Below are positions 6,950-13,677 of a stretch of DNA of 15,919 nt, piece after piece; the stretch's first letter is position 1, and the number at the start of each line of letters is the position of its first letter. Below the pieces are notes generated by a model. That model saw only the letters and a list, made by a program, of their open reading frames with translations, had not been told where the DNA came from and did not search any database. A program made the position numbers and the translations under genes. Location: NCBI GenBank assembly GCA_002369255.1, contig DFFO01000087.1, positions 1 through 15,919 of the forward strand. Direction: 5' to 3'. The DNA is from Lachnospiraceae bacterium UBA3774. GTDB lineage: Bacteria; Bacillota; Clostridia; Lachnospirales; Lachnospiraceae.

Positions 6950-7737
6950 TCGGTTCCTTTTTTGTAATGTCCCCGGGTTATAGGTCTTTTAGGCGCCGTA
7001 TCTCCGGAAAAAAACGAAGATAAAATATTGCGTATCTCCAGCCTCGACTCAGTAGTAAAAGAAAAGCCGAGGCTTTCGGCCTTTTTAATACCCGGTTCAT
7101 CGAGAAGCCAGACGGGAACGCTGTTGAAAATAATGTTATAACAGTACTTACAGCAATTAACAGCATTAAAAGTGACATTTTTGCGGTCTTTTAGTCTGTA
7201 CGTCCCGTAGGGATCCTTTTCCCTTACGCATTTGCCGCCCGTAAGCCGCAGACAGTTGCTGCTGACCATCAGCGGATAACTGCCGTATATTATCAATTCT
7301 GTTTTTGACAGAGATCTCTCATCAAGTTCTTTTTCCGTCAGCTCATACGGGGCGGTAAAAACGTCTGCCCCGAGAAGCGAGAGTTCTTTTGCTGCGAGGC
7401 TGTTCCATGTATAAAGACCCGCGTCGAGGATTTTTTTGCCGGGAGCATTTCTGTCACTCAAAAGGCCGAGCTCGTCAATATTCCTTATGAGATATCCGTC
7501 GACTCCCGCGCCGATGATCGCCGAAATCTGTCTGCCGAGCGTTTTTTCAACCTCCGCATTCCAGATATACGGCAGGGAAACATAGAGCGATTTTCCCGCT
7601 TCGTGCGCGCTTTCGGCAAGCCTTGCAAGCCTGTCCGGGGCAACGCGCTCCTGTTCTACAAATATGCCGCAGATCCGGTCATATTCCAAAAGCACCGGGA
7701 AATGATCGGGATTAAAAATACGTACGTTTATATCCAT
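6946..7737 (-). CDS. C-terminal half of a U32-family protein, encoded as a separate ORF
   Basis: 263 aa. It matches what normally forms the C-terminal region of long clostridial U32 proteins: it begins with a strand-like INVRIF segment and ends in the sequence TRGHYKKGTE. It carries its own cysteine set, Cys162, Cys170, Cys195/196 and Cys199 (NCCKYCYN), in the spacing expected of a second U32-type metal or Fe-S site. No U32 protease signature of the first half is present. The chosen ATG (7735-7737) has AAAGGGAG at good distance. An earlier in-frame ATG at 7755 lacks this support. It overlaps the upstream U32 ORF by 26 nt in the +1 frame and overlaps the SEDS gene start by 4 nt. It probably acts with the upstream product as one enzyme, likely an RNA hydroxylase rather than a protease. 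That function is inferred from RlhA/TrhP relatives. Confidence 0.8.
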   Translation of the reverse strand: MDINVRIFNPDHFPVLLEYDRICGIFVEQERVAPDRLARLAESAHEAGKSLYVSLPYIWNAEVEKTLGRQISAIIGAGVDGYLIRNIDELGLLSDRNAPGKKILDAGLYTWNSLAAKELSLLGADVFTAPYELTEKELDERSLSKTELIIYGSYPLMVSSNCLRLTGGKCVREKDPYGTYRLKDRKNVTFNAVNCCKYCYNIIFNSVPVWLLDEPGIKKAESLGFSFTTESRLEIRNILSSFFSGDTAPKRPITRGHYKKGTE

Positions 7738-8992
7738 TAAGCATCTCCCTTTCAAGCTTGCCGGTCGCTGTGCGGCGAAGGTTTTTAAGCGAAGAAACCG
7801 GAAGGAATATTTCCGGATCCATTTCTATACTGACTGTTTCAGGGCTAAAAGAACTCTCTCCGAAAGAACAGGCCTTTTCCCTCACGTCGTCTTCTGTCAA
7901 AGGACGCTCCCTTGCAGCTTCGACCATATCTCCTATCACCGAGGTCTTAATTTTGCCCGAGCAAAGTTCCATTTCAGCCGGTCTTCCAAGCCGCAAGGAA
8001 AGCCTGACTGTCACCGGTCTTTTAAGCGGCTCGTTTATGTATTTTTCTTTGAGCTTTTCCACGACGGCTTCATCAACGGCTCGCTGCGCAGGCTTTTCTC
8101 CTTTAAACACCATATCTTTTCCGTTATGCTTTTTAAAATAGCCTTCGGTAGTGCCTCCGCGATCAAACAGCGTGCCGAGCACGTGTCTGTCATAACTGCT
8201 CACGCGGTAGCCTTCAGCGCCTTTTTCAAGATACGCGTCGATATATTTGCGGTAAACTGCCGTTACGCCTGCCGTATAAACCGGGCTTTTCATTCTCCCT
8301 TCGATCTTCAGCGAAAAAACGCCTGTCTCTATTATCTCCGGCAGGATCGACAAAGTATTCAGATCCTTGAGATTCAAAAGATGTCCTCCTTCAAAACAGA
8401 GCCGGCAAACCTGCGCGCAGCGGCCACGGTTTCCGGAGCGTCCGCCGAGCATAGAGCTAAAGAGGCACTGCCCGGAATATCCGTAGCAAAGCGCACCGTG
8501 TACAAACACTTCCGTTTCAAGACCGCCCCTCATATTTACGTTTTTTATCTCCGACAGACTCAGCTCTCTGGGCAGAATAACTCTTGAAACTCCGATCTCT
8601 TTTAACATCCTTGCGCCGTAAAAACCGGCCGACGCTATCTGAGTGCTCGCGTGGATATCAAGACCCGGAAAGTTCTCGCGTATAAAAGCGATAACGCCGT
8701 AATCCTGGACTATCACAGCGTCGAGGCCTTCCTCATAAAGAGGCCTGACAAAATCGTAAAGGTCGTTTATCTCTTTTTCTTTTACAAGCGTATTGACCGT
8801 CAGATACAGTCTGCGTCCATGGAAATGACAATAATGCAGGGCGTCAATCAGTCCTGCATCATTTGGATTGTCGGCATAGGCTCTTGCGCCGAACCTGGAG
8901 CCGCCCATATATACTGCGTCAGCTCCCGCGCTTACCGCAGCCTTCATCGCGGCAACGGAACCGGCGGGCGAGAGAAGTTCCGGTTTAACCAT
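7712..8992 (-). CDS. U32-family protein, N-terminal half (peptidase U32 / RlhA-TrhP-like)
   Basis: 426 aa with a TIM-barrel-type N-terminus (ELLSPAGS at 5-12). The full U32 signature runs at 161-180: E161, F163, G166, C169, G174 and C176. Cys192, Cys196 and Cys199 follow in GNRGRCAQVCRLC, then LKIEGR (228-233). Characterised relatives (RlhA, TrhP) hydroxylate 23S rRNA or tRNA, and UbiU/UbiV bind a 4Fe-4S cluster through cysteines in this region. A protease role is doubtful. Residues from about 300 on form the linker domain usually found between the two U32 halves. The ORF stops where other clostridial members appear to continue, and the remainder lies in the overlapping next ORF. It overlaps zapA by 8 nt; the nearest ribosome site is a modest AGGA. 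Position after zapA suggests cotranscription. Confidence 0.88.
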   Translation of the reverse strand: MVKPELLSPAGSVAAMKAAVSAGADAVYMGGSRFGARAYADNPNDAGLIDALHYCHFHGRRLYLTVNTLVKEKEINDLYDFVRPLYEEGLDAVIVQDYGVIAFIRENFPGLDIHASTQIASAGFYGARMLKEIGVSRVILPRELSLSEIKNVNMRGGLETEVFVHGALCYGYSGQCLFSSMLGGRSGNRGRCAQVCRLCFEGGHLLNLKDLNTLSILPEIIETGVFSLKIEGRMKSPVYTAGVTAVYRKYIDAYLEKGAEGYRVSSYDRHVLGTLFDRGGTTEGYFKKHNGKDMVFKGEKPAQRAVDEAVVEKLKEKYINEPLKRPVTVRLSLRLGRPAEMELCSGKIKTSVIGDMVEAARERPLTEDDVREKACSFGESSFSPETVSIEMDPEIFLPVSSLKNLRRTATGKLEREMLNGYKRTYF

Positions 8993-9296
8993 TATTTTTT
9001 ATTTTTCCTGTGATCAGTTCATGTTTTAGATTGTATACTTCTTTTTCAAGAAGCTCATTTTGCGCTCTTAAAGCAGCTGCCGCTTTTCTTTCCCTGAATG
9101 AATCATCGGCAAGATTTATCAAAAGAAGCATGTTTCTGTAGTCTGAATTGTGACGGTTGTAGCCTTCGGTCTTTTTGAGTTCGCCGAGTTTTGCGTTTAT
9201 ATAAGTCGCAATGCTCTGAAGGTACTCTTCGTCCTCGTATCCTGCTATAGTATATTCTTTTCCGCCGATATTTACTTCACTGTAAGCTTTATTCAT
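8985..9296 (-). CDS. zapA: Cell division protein ZapA
   Basis: Small cytoplasmic protein that bundles FtsZ filaments and stabilises the division ring. It has 103 aa, the usual size. The N-terminal domain contains VNIGGKEYTIAGYEDEEYL and the segment IATYINAKLGEL, followed by a long charged helix (about 40-95) expected to form the tetramer coiled coil. The open frame continues upstream to 9353, but the ATG at 9294-9296 is preferred. It has AAAAGGAC at proper distance, and the extra upstream residues do not resemble the family. It lies behind its own likely promoter and overlaps the U32 gene by 8 nt. It leads a run with SEDS and PBP genes, which fits a division operon. Confidence 0.9.
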   Translation of the reverse strand: MNKAYSEVNIGGKEYTIAGYEDEEYLQSIATYINAKLGELKKTEGYNRHNSDYRNMLLLINLADDSFRERKAAAALRAQNELLEKEVYNLKHELITGKIKNNG

Positions 9297-9343
9297 ATTA
9301 TTGTCCTTTTTGTTGTATGCGCCGTGCGGCAAACCTACTGTAT

Positions 9344-9352
9344 ATTGTAGCA
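9344..9352 (-). promoter_or_regulatory. Extended -10 promoter candidate for the zapA operon
   Basis: Minus strand TGC-TACAAT (9352-9344) in the 79-bp gap between ruvB and zapA. No convincing -35 hexamer stands 16-18 nt upstream, so the extended TGn motif would have to compensate. The leader would be about 40 nt. Readthrough from ruvAB is also possible because no terminator hairpin is seen in the gap. Confidence 0.45.
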
Positions 9353-9375
9353 TACATATACGAAAAGTGCTATAT

Positions 9376-10371
9376 TCAGATCATGAAAAGCCCGAGGTGC
9401 CTGTAGGCGGCTTCCGTCGCCATCCTTCCGCGCTGAGTCCTTGCGATAAAGCCCTGCTGAACAAGATAAGGCTCTATCACGTCCTCAAGCGTCCCCACGT
9501 CCTCGCCTATCGCAGTAGCGAGAGTCTCTGCTCCCACCGGGCCGCCGCCAAAGGTTCTGATGATGGTTTCAAGGACTCTTCTGTCCGACGAGTCCAGCCC
9601 GCATTCGTCTATATCAAGAAGGCTCAGGGTGCTTTCTGTGATTTCTTTGTTTATGGAGCCGCTTCCTTTTACCTCCGCGAAATCGCGGACTCTTTTCAGA
9701 ATACGGTTCGCAAGACGAGGCGTGCCTCTGGATCTTTTTGATAAAGTGGCGGCGCCCGCGTCGTCAATGCTCACCCCGAGAACTCCGGCAGATCGCAGTA
9801 TGATCTGCTTTAATTCGTCGGGAGTATAAAACTCAAGTCTGTGAACTATTCCAAAGCGGTCCCGCAGCGGCGCGGTCAGCATACCGGCTCTGGTAGTGGC
9901 TCCCACAAGGGTGAAATGAGGGAGATTTAGGCGGATGGATCTGGCAGTTTCGCCTTTGCCGAGAAGAATATCTATCGCATAATCTTCCATGGCAGGATAT
10001 AAAAGCTCCTCCACCTGTCTGTTTATGCGATGTATCTCATCGACAAAAAGCACGTCGCCGTCCGAGAGCGTATTGAGAATCGCCGCCATTTCGCCCGGTT
10101 TTTCAATGACCGGACCTGATGTAATCTTGATATTCGTACCAAGCTCATTTGCGATTATTCCGGCAAGCGTGGTCTTTCCGAGACCGGGAGGGCCGTAAAG
10201 CAAAACGTGATCGAGCGCTTCGCCTCTTTTTTTTGCAGCCTCGATATAGATGCGCATTGTTTCTTTTGCCTTTTCCTGGCCTATATAGTCGTCAAGAAAT
10301 TTCGGCCGGAGGCTGTCGTCGATCTTTTTGTCTTCTTCTGTAATTTCAGTATTTATTATTCTCTGTGCCAT
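9376..10371 (-). CDS. ruvB: Holliday junction branch-migration helicase RuvB
   Basis: AAA+ motor ATPase that forms hexameric rings on both sides of a RuvA-bound Holliday junction and drives branch migration during recombinational repair. At 331 aa it has the normal length. Walker A is GPPGLGKTT (60-68), Walker B is LFVDEIH (108-114), sensor 1 is GATTRAG (157-163), and the arginine finger is likely Arg170 in LRDRFG. A C-terminal winged-helix segment ends in GRMATEAAYRHLG. The ATG start has AGGAG 9 nt upstream. It follows ruvA after 25 nt, so the two form an operon. No residue abnormality was noticed. Confidence 0.97.
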   Translation of the reverse strand: MAQRIINTEITEEDKKIDDSLRPKFLDDYIGQEKAKETMRIYIEAAKKRGEALDHVLLYGPPGLGKTTLAGIIANELGTNIKITSGPVIEKPGEMAAILNTLSDGDVLFVDEIHRINRQVEELLYPAMEDYAIDILLGKGETARSIRLNLPHFTLVGATTRAGMLTAPLRDRFGIVHRLEFYTPDELKQIILRSAGVLGVSIDDAGAATLSKRSRGTPRLANRILKRVRDFAEVKGSGSINKEITESTLSLLDIDECGLDSSDRRVLETIIRTFGGGPVGAETLATAIGEDVGTLEDVIEPYLVQQGFIARTQRGRMATEAAYRHLGLFMI

Positions 10372-10396
10372 AAACAGCTCCTGTAATCGATAAGAA

Positions 10397-10996
10397 TTAA
10401 ACCAGTTTCCTGAGGGCGGCCTTTAATATCTCGTCGCCCGTAAGCCCGGAAATATCTCCCAGCGAGCTAACCGCGCCATAACCTTCTGAAGCGCTGTATC
10501 CGAGCGCCACCATGGCTGCGATCGCGTCGTCTCTTGCTTGGGACTTTTCAGTCGAGCCGCTCATGACTGCGTTTGAAGCTCCTTTTGCAAAACCGGGGGC
10601 AAGCTTGTCGCGAAGCTCGAGGATGACTTTTTGCGCCGTCTTTTTTCCAAGGCCCTGCGCCCTTGAAAGCGATTTTTCATCTTCGCTCACAACGGCAAGA
10701 CGCAGTTCATCCGGTGAAAACGAAGACAGCACGGATATTGCCACCTTTGGCCCCACTCCGCTGACGGAAATCAGCAGCCTGAAAAGTTCTCTTTCTTCAG
10801 CATTATAAAAACCGTACAGCTTTTGGGAATCCTCTCCGACCTGCAGGTGCGTATAGATTTTTACCCTGCTTCCGATATCTCCGAGTCTTGCAGGGAGCGT
10901 GGCGGGCACGGTGATACCGTAGCCTACCCCGCCGGCTTCGACTACGATATATTTGTCATCGATTTCCGCAAGAGTTCCGCTGATATATGCGATCAT
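10397..10996 (-). CDS. ruvA: Holliday junction-binding protein RuvA
   Basis: Tetrameric protein that binds four-way junctions, holds them square-planar and loads RuvB. At 199 aa it is complete: an N-terminal OB-fold (1-63, starting MIAYISGTL), two helix-hairpin-helix motifs (SGVGPKVA at 79-86 and GLGKKTAQKVI at 115-125), a flexible linker (about 138-153) and the RuvB-binding domain III (about 154-199, ALGYS). The start is ATG with TAGGAGAAG upstream. ruvC, often the first gene of such clusters, is absent here. The upstream neighbour is instead a divergent exonuclease gene. The nuclease partner must be encoded elsewhere. Confidence 0.96.
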   Translation of the reverse strand: MIAYISGTLAEIDDKYIVVEAGGVGYGITVPATLPARLGDIGSRVKIYTHLQVGEDSQKLYGFYNAEERELFRLLISVSGVGPKVAISVLSSFSPDELRLAVVSEDEKSLSRAQGLGKKTAQKVILELRDKLAPGFAKGASNAVMSGSTEKSQARDDAIAAMVALGYSASEGYGAVSSLGDISGLTGDEILKAALRKLV

Positions 10997-11023
10997 AATC
11001 TTCTCCTAAAAAAACAAAAAATA

Positions 11024-11032
11024 TGTTATACT
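11024..11032 (+). promoter_or_regulatory. Extended -10 promoter of the exonuclease gene, overlapping a ruvA -10
   Basis: On the plus strand TGT-TATACT (11024-11032) is an extended -10. On the minus strand the same bases read TATAAC (11030-11025), a plausible ruvA -10 that gives a leader of about 20 nt. No good -35 is seen for either direction. The distance from the plus hexamer to the ATG at 11040 is seven bases, so transcription would start at or next to the initiation codon. Confidence 0.5.
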
Positions 11033-11039
11033 TTCTCAC

Positions 11040-12107
11040 ATGAAAATAATTGAGAAACACCTGCACCTGAATGTCCCGAACGTTCCCGACGGAGCGTTAT
11101 TTCTCGATATCGAGACTACCGGACTGAAAGCCGAAACCACGCATATGTATCTGTTTGGCTGTATAAGCCGCGAGCCGGAAGGGACGTGGCTTTTTAAACA
11201 ATGGTTCCTGGATGGTCCGCTCGAGGAACGCGCCGCATTAAACGACATCTGTAATTATATAACAAATTTTAAAATTTTGATACACTATAATGGCGACAGA
11301 TTCGATCTGCCCTACCTTGATTATCATACTAAGGAACGTGGAATCGACTCGCCGTTTCTGACTATGCCCTCGCTTGATATTTACAGGCATGTGCGCCCTC
11401 TCAAAAAGCTGTTCCATATGGAAGCGGCCCATCAGAAAAATTTTGAGAGGCTTATCGGAAACTACCGCGAGGATAAATACGGCGGCGGCGAGCTGATAGA
11501 GGTTTATCATTCATATCAGATAAACAACAGCGAAAAACTGCTGCACTTTCTGCTTTTGCACAACGAAGAAGACGTGATCGGTATGACCGGCCTTATGCAG
11601 CTGCTTGACTATGACGTTTTCTTCGATAAAAACAGCAGCCTCATTACATCAGCGCCAACGGTAAAGGACAGAAGCGACGCCGAATTGCTGCTTTCTTTTC
11701 CGCTGCAAAACACGTACAAATACGGCGCGATTCATTTTCTGGACGATATTTATCTGAGCCTTCGGGATGACCGGCTGAATCTGAAGCTTCCGGTATTTAC
11801 CGGCGAAATGAAATACTTTTATCCTCATGCGAGAGATTATTATTATCTTCCCGCAGAGGACAGAGCCATCCACAAATCTCTTGCTTCCTATGTAGATCCG
11901 GCTTTTCGTCAAAAAGCGACCGCCGCAAACTGCTACGTCAAAAAAAACGGAAGCTTTATCCCGCTGCTTTCAGCCGGAAGCGTACCGGTATTCAAAAAAG
12001 AATATGGCAAAGACGCGTTTGCCATGATTGATGACGATATACTCTCAGATACGGCTTTTTGGAACGAATACGTTCATTATCTTTTTCAGAAGATCAAAAA
12101 AGGATGA
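11040..12107 (+). CDS. YprB-like RNase H-fold (DEDD) 3'-5' exonuclease
   Basis: Predicted cytoplasmic nuclease; the substrate (DNA or RNA) is not known. The 355-aa protein has a DEDD-type exonuclease domain in its first 200 residues: DIETTG (Asp23, Glu25), NGDRFDLPYL (Asp89) and HNEEDV (His174, Asp178). The His-x3-Asp spacing is that of the DEDDy class but with His in the Tyr position. The C-terminal 150 residues, rich in Tyr and Phe, match no domain I can name. It lacks the helicase partner that B. subtilis YprB has in YprA. It is the only plus-strand gene, diverging from ruvA and converging on recO. No Shine-Dalgarno sequence precedes the ATG, and the promoter sits 7 nt before it, which suggests a leaderless mRNA. 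A repair link to ruvAB is suggested only by adjacency. Confidence 0.83.
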   Translation: MKIIEKHLHLNVPNVPDGALFLDIETTGLKAETTHMYLFGCISREPEGTWLFKQWFLDGPLEERAALNDICNYITNFKILIHYNGDRFDLPYLDYHTKERGIDSPFLTMPSLDIYRHVRPLKKLFHMEAAHQKNFERLIGNYREDKYGGGELIEVYHSYQINNSEKLLHFLLLHNEEDVIGMTGLMQLLDYDVFFDKNSSLITSAPTVKDRSDAELLLSFPLQNTYKYGAIHFLDDIYLSLRDDRLNLKLPVFTGEMKYFYPHARDYYYLPAEDRAIHKSLASYVDPAFRQKATAANCYVKKNGSFIPLLSAGSVPVFKKEYGKDAFAMIDDDILSDTAFWNEYVHYLFQKIKKG

Positions 12108-12129
12108 CCCGTTTTGCGGCCATCCTTTT
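12098..12129. terminator. Bidirectional intrinsic terminator between the exonuclease gene and recO
   Basis: The arm AAAAGGATG (12098-12106) pairs with CATCCTTTT (12121-12129), extended by CC/GG after one mismatch, with a small loop around GTTTTGC. It serves both convergent genes, with the minus-strand T-run (TTTTTT) the stronger tail. It overlaps the stop codon of the exonuclease gene and the first two bases of the recO stop. Confidence 0.85.
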
Positions 12130-12787
12130 AAAGTAACGTTTCCAGTATCTCAAGCGATTTAAAATTCTTCGGTATCATCTCCCGTCTGAGGTGATCGACT
12201 GCCTCCGTAAAATCAGCTTTCGCCTTTTCTTTAAGATCAAATGAAAACAGTTTTTCAAGCGGCGCGCTTATGCAATACGTCCATGCCTGCACTGCCGCCT
12301 CGCTCGCTTTTTTTTCGGAATGATATTCCGGAAGCTGAGTATATTCTCCGTTTATCACAAGCAGCCTAAGTTCGTAAACCGCTCTTATAAGAGCGCTTGA
12401 AACCGCCTTTTTGCGGAGCGCGAGCAATGCCGCATAAAGGAGTCTGACGCTTTCTTTGGCTTCAAGTCCCTCTCTTCCGTAAAAATCCGCAAGCTCAGCG
12501 AAATAAGCCGCATAGCACGAGCTCTCAAGGTCGGTCGCTACGTCTTCAAAATAGTTGACCGCTTCAACGCTTTCAAGAACGTAATAGTTCTTTGACTCAT
12601 AAAGCTCCATACCGCCGTAAGTAAAGGGTCGAGAGGCGGCGATCAGGGGACTTTTGGGGCGTCTTGAGCCCCGGGCAAAGGCTGTTATCTTTCCCCGTTC
12701 TCCGGTCAGTATCACAAGGCGCCTGTCAGCCTCGCCGACCGGCGTACTCGATAAAACTATTCCGTGAACAAAAATCCGATCTTCCAT
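12128..12787 (-). CDS. recO: DNA repair protein RecO, variant without zinc-finger cysteines
   Basis: Mediator of the RecFOR pathway: displaces SSB, anneals ssDNA and loads RecA. The 219-aa protein has an N-terminal OB-fold (1-80, with VLSSTPVGEADRRLVILT and the basic ARGSRRPKS) and a helical C-terminal part ending in FKSLEIL. Many Gram-positive RecO proteins carry a four-cysteine zinc site after the ELRLLVINGEY segment. Here only Cys91 and Cys172 exist and the region (about 150-165) is short and Glu/Lys-rich, so the zinc site is lost. E. coli RecO also lacks one, so function is plausible. Its ATG overlaps the era stop by 1 nt (TAATG), so translation is coupled. It is the last gene of the operon, ending at the shared terminator. 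Confidence 0.9.
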   Translation of the reverse strand: MEDRIFVHGIVLSSTPVGEADRRLVILTGERGKITAFARGSRRPKSPLIAASRPFTYGGMELYESKNYYVLESVEAVNYFEDVATDLESSCYAAYFAELADFYGREGLEAKESVRLLYAALLALRKKAVSSALIRAVYELRLLVINGEYTQLPEYHSEKKASEAAVQAWTYCISAPLEKLFSFDLKEKAKADFTEAVDHLRREMIPKNFKSLEILETLL

Positions 12788-13677
12788 TACTTATATCCGA
12801 ATTCTTTAAGAAAGGTCTCGTTGTCGCGCCAATCCTTGCGGACTTTTACAAACAGCTTCAAAAACACAGGAGTCTGCGTCATTTCCTCTATCTGAGTTCT
12901 GGCGCGGGAGCCGATCTTTTTGAGCATCGAGCCTCCCTTTCCTATGATGATGCCTTTGTGCGAATCCCTTTCACAGACGATATCCGCCTCTATATTATAA
13001 GTGCCTTTTTCCGTGTATGTCATGGCGACGATATTGACCGCTATTCCGTGCGGGATCTCATCTTTCAACTGTCTTAGGGTCTGCTCTCTGATAAGCTCTG
13101 CCGCGATCTGTCTCATGGTCTGATCAGTCACCGTTTCCTCATCAAAATACATCGGGCCCTTCGGAAGATGTGAAAAGATAACTTCGGTAAGCTCCTCAAC
13201 TCCGTCTCCGTTTAATGCGGATACCGGCACTATTTCAGAAAAATCCATCAGTTTTCTAAAGGCGTCTATTACCGGTAACAGTTCATCTTTTTTTAATCTG
13301 TCGCATTTGTTTATCACGAGGATCACCGGGCGGTTGCATTCGGAAAGGATTTTGGATATGGAAATATCTCCTTCTCCGATAAACCGTTCCGCTTCGACAA
13401 GCCAAAGTATCACGTCGGCGTCGGGGATCGCGGAGTTTGCGGAGGCAACCATAAAACTGCCGAGCTTTGTGCGTGCCTTGTGCATCCCCGGAGTATCAAG
13501 AAAAACGATCTGCCCTCTTTCATCGGTAAAGACAGTCTGTATTCTGTTTCTTGTGGTCTGCGGTTTGTTTGAGGTAATGGCGATCTTCTGACCTATGATG
13601 CGGTTCATAAGAGTCGATTTTCCCACGTTTGGCCGGCCTATAACCGCCGCAAATCCCGTTTTTTTATCTTCGCTCAT
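12787..13677 (-). CDS. era: GTPase Era, 30S ribosome assembly factor
   Basis: Binds the 3' end of 16S rRNA and checks small-subunit maturation; essential in many bacteria. The 296-aa protein has GTPase motifs G1 GRPNVGKS (14-21), G3 DTPG (61-64), G4 NKCD (123-126) and G5 SAL (153-155). A C-terminal KH domain carries GKGG (246-249). The frame is open upstream to 13746, but the ATG at 13675-13677 is correct. It has GAGGAG at the right distance and gives the normal N-terminus just before the G1 strand. It overlaps the protease gene by 4 nt (ATGA) and recO by 1 nt, so the three are translationally coupled. Confidence 0.96.
   Translation of the reverse strand: MSEDKKTGFAAVIGRPNVGKSTLMNRIIGQKIAITSNKPQTTRNRIQTVFTDERGQIVFLDTPGMHKARTKLGSFMVASANSAIPDADVILWLVEAERFIGEGDISISKILSECNRPVILVINKCDRLKKDELLPVIDAFRKLMDFSEIVPVSALNGDGVEELTEVIFSHLPKGPMYFDEETVTDQTMRQIAAELIREQTLRQLKDEIPHGIAVNIVAMTYTEKGTYNIEADIVCERDSHKGIIIGKGGSMLKKIGSRARTQIEEMTQTPVFLKLFVKVRKDWRDNETFLKEFGYK

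Noticed and set aside
7712..7755. Programmed +1 frameshift joining the two U32 ORFs
   Set aside because: No recognised slippery site plus stimulator was seen, and the second ORF has its own ribosome site and ATG, so independent initiation is simpler. Not excluded.
9297..9353. Upstream extension of zapA to 9353
   Set aside because: The extra 19 residues are unlike ZapA and would overlap the -10 promoter; the ATG at 9296 has the ribosome site.
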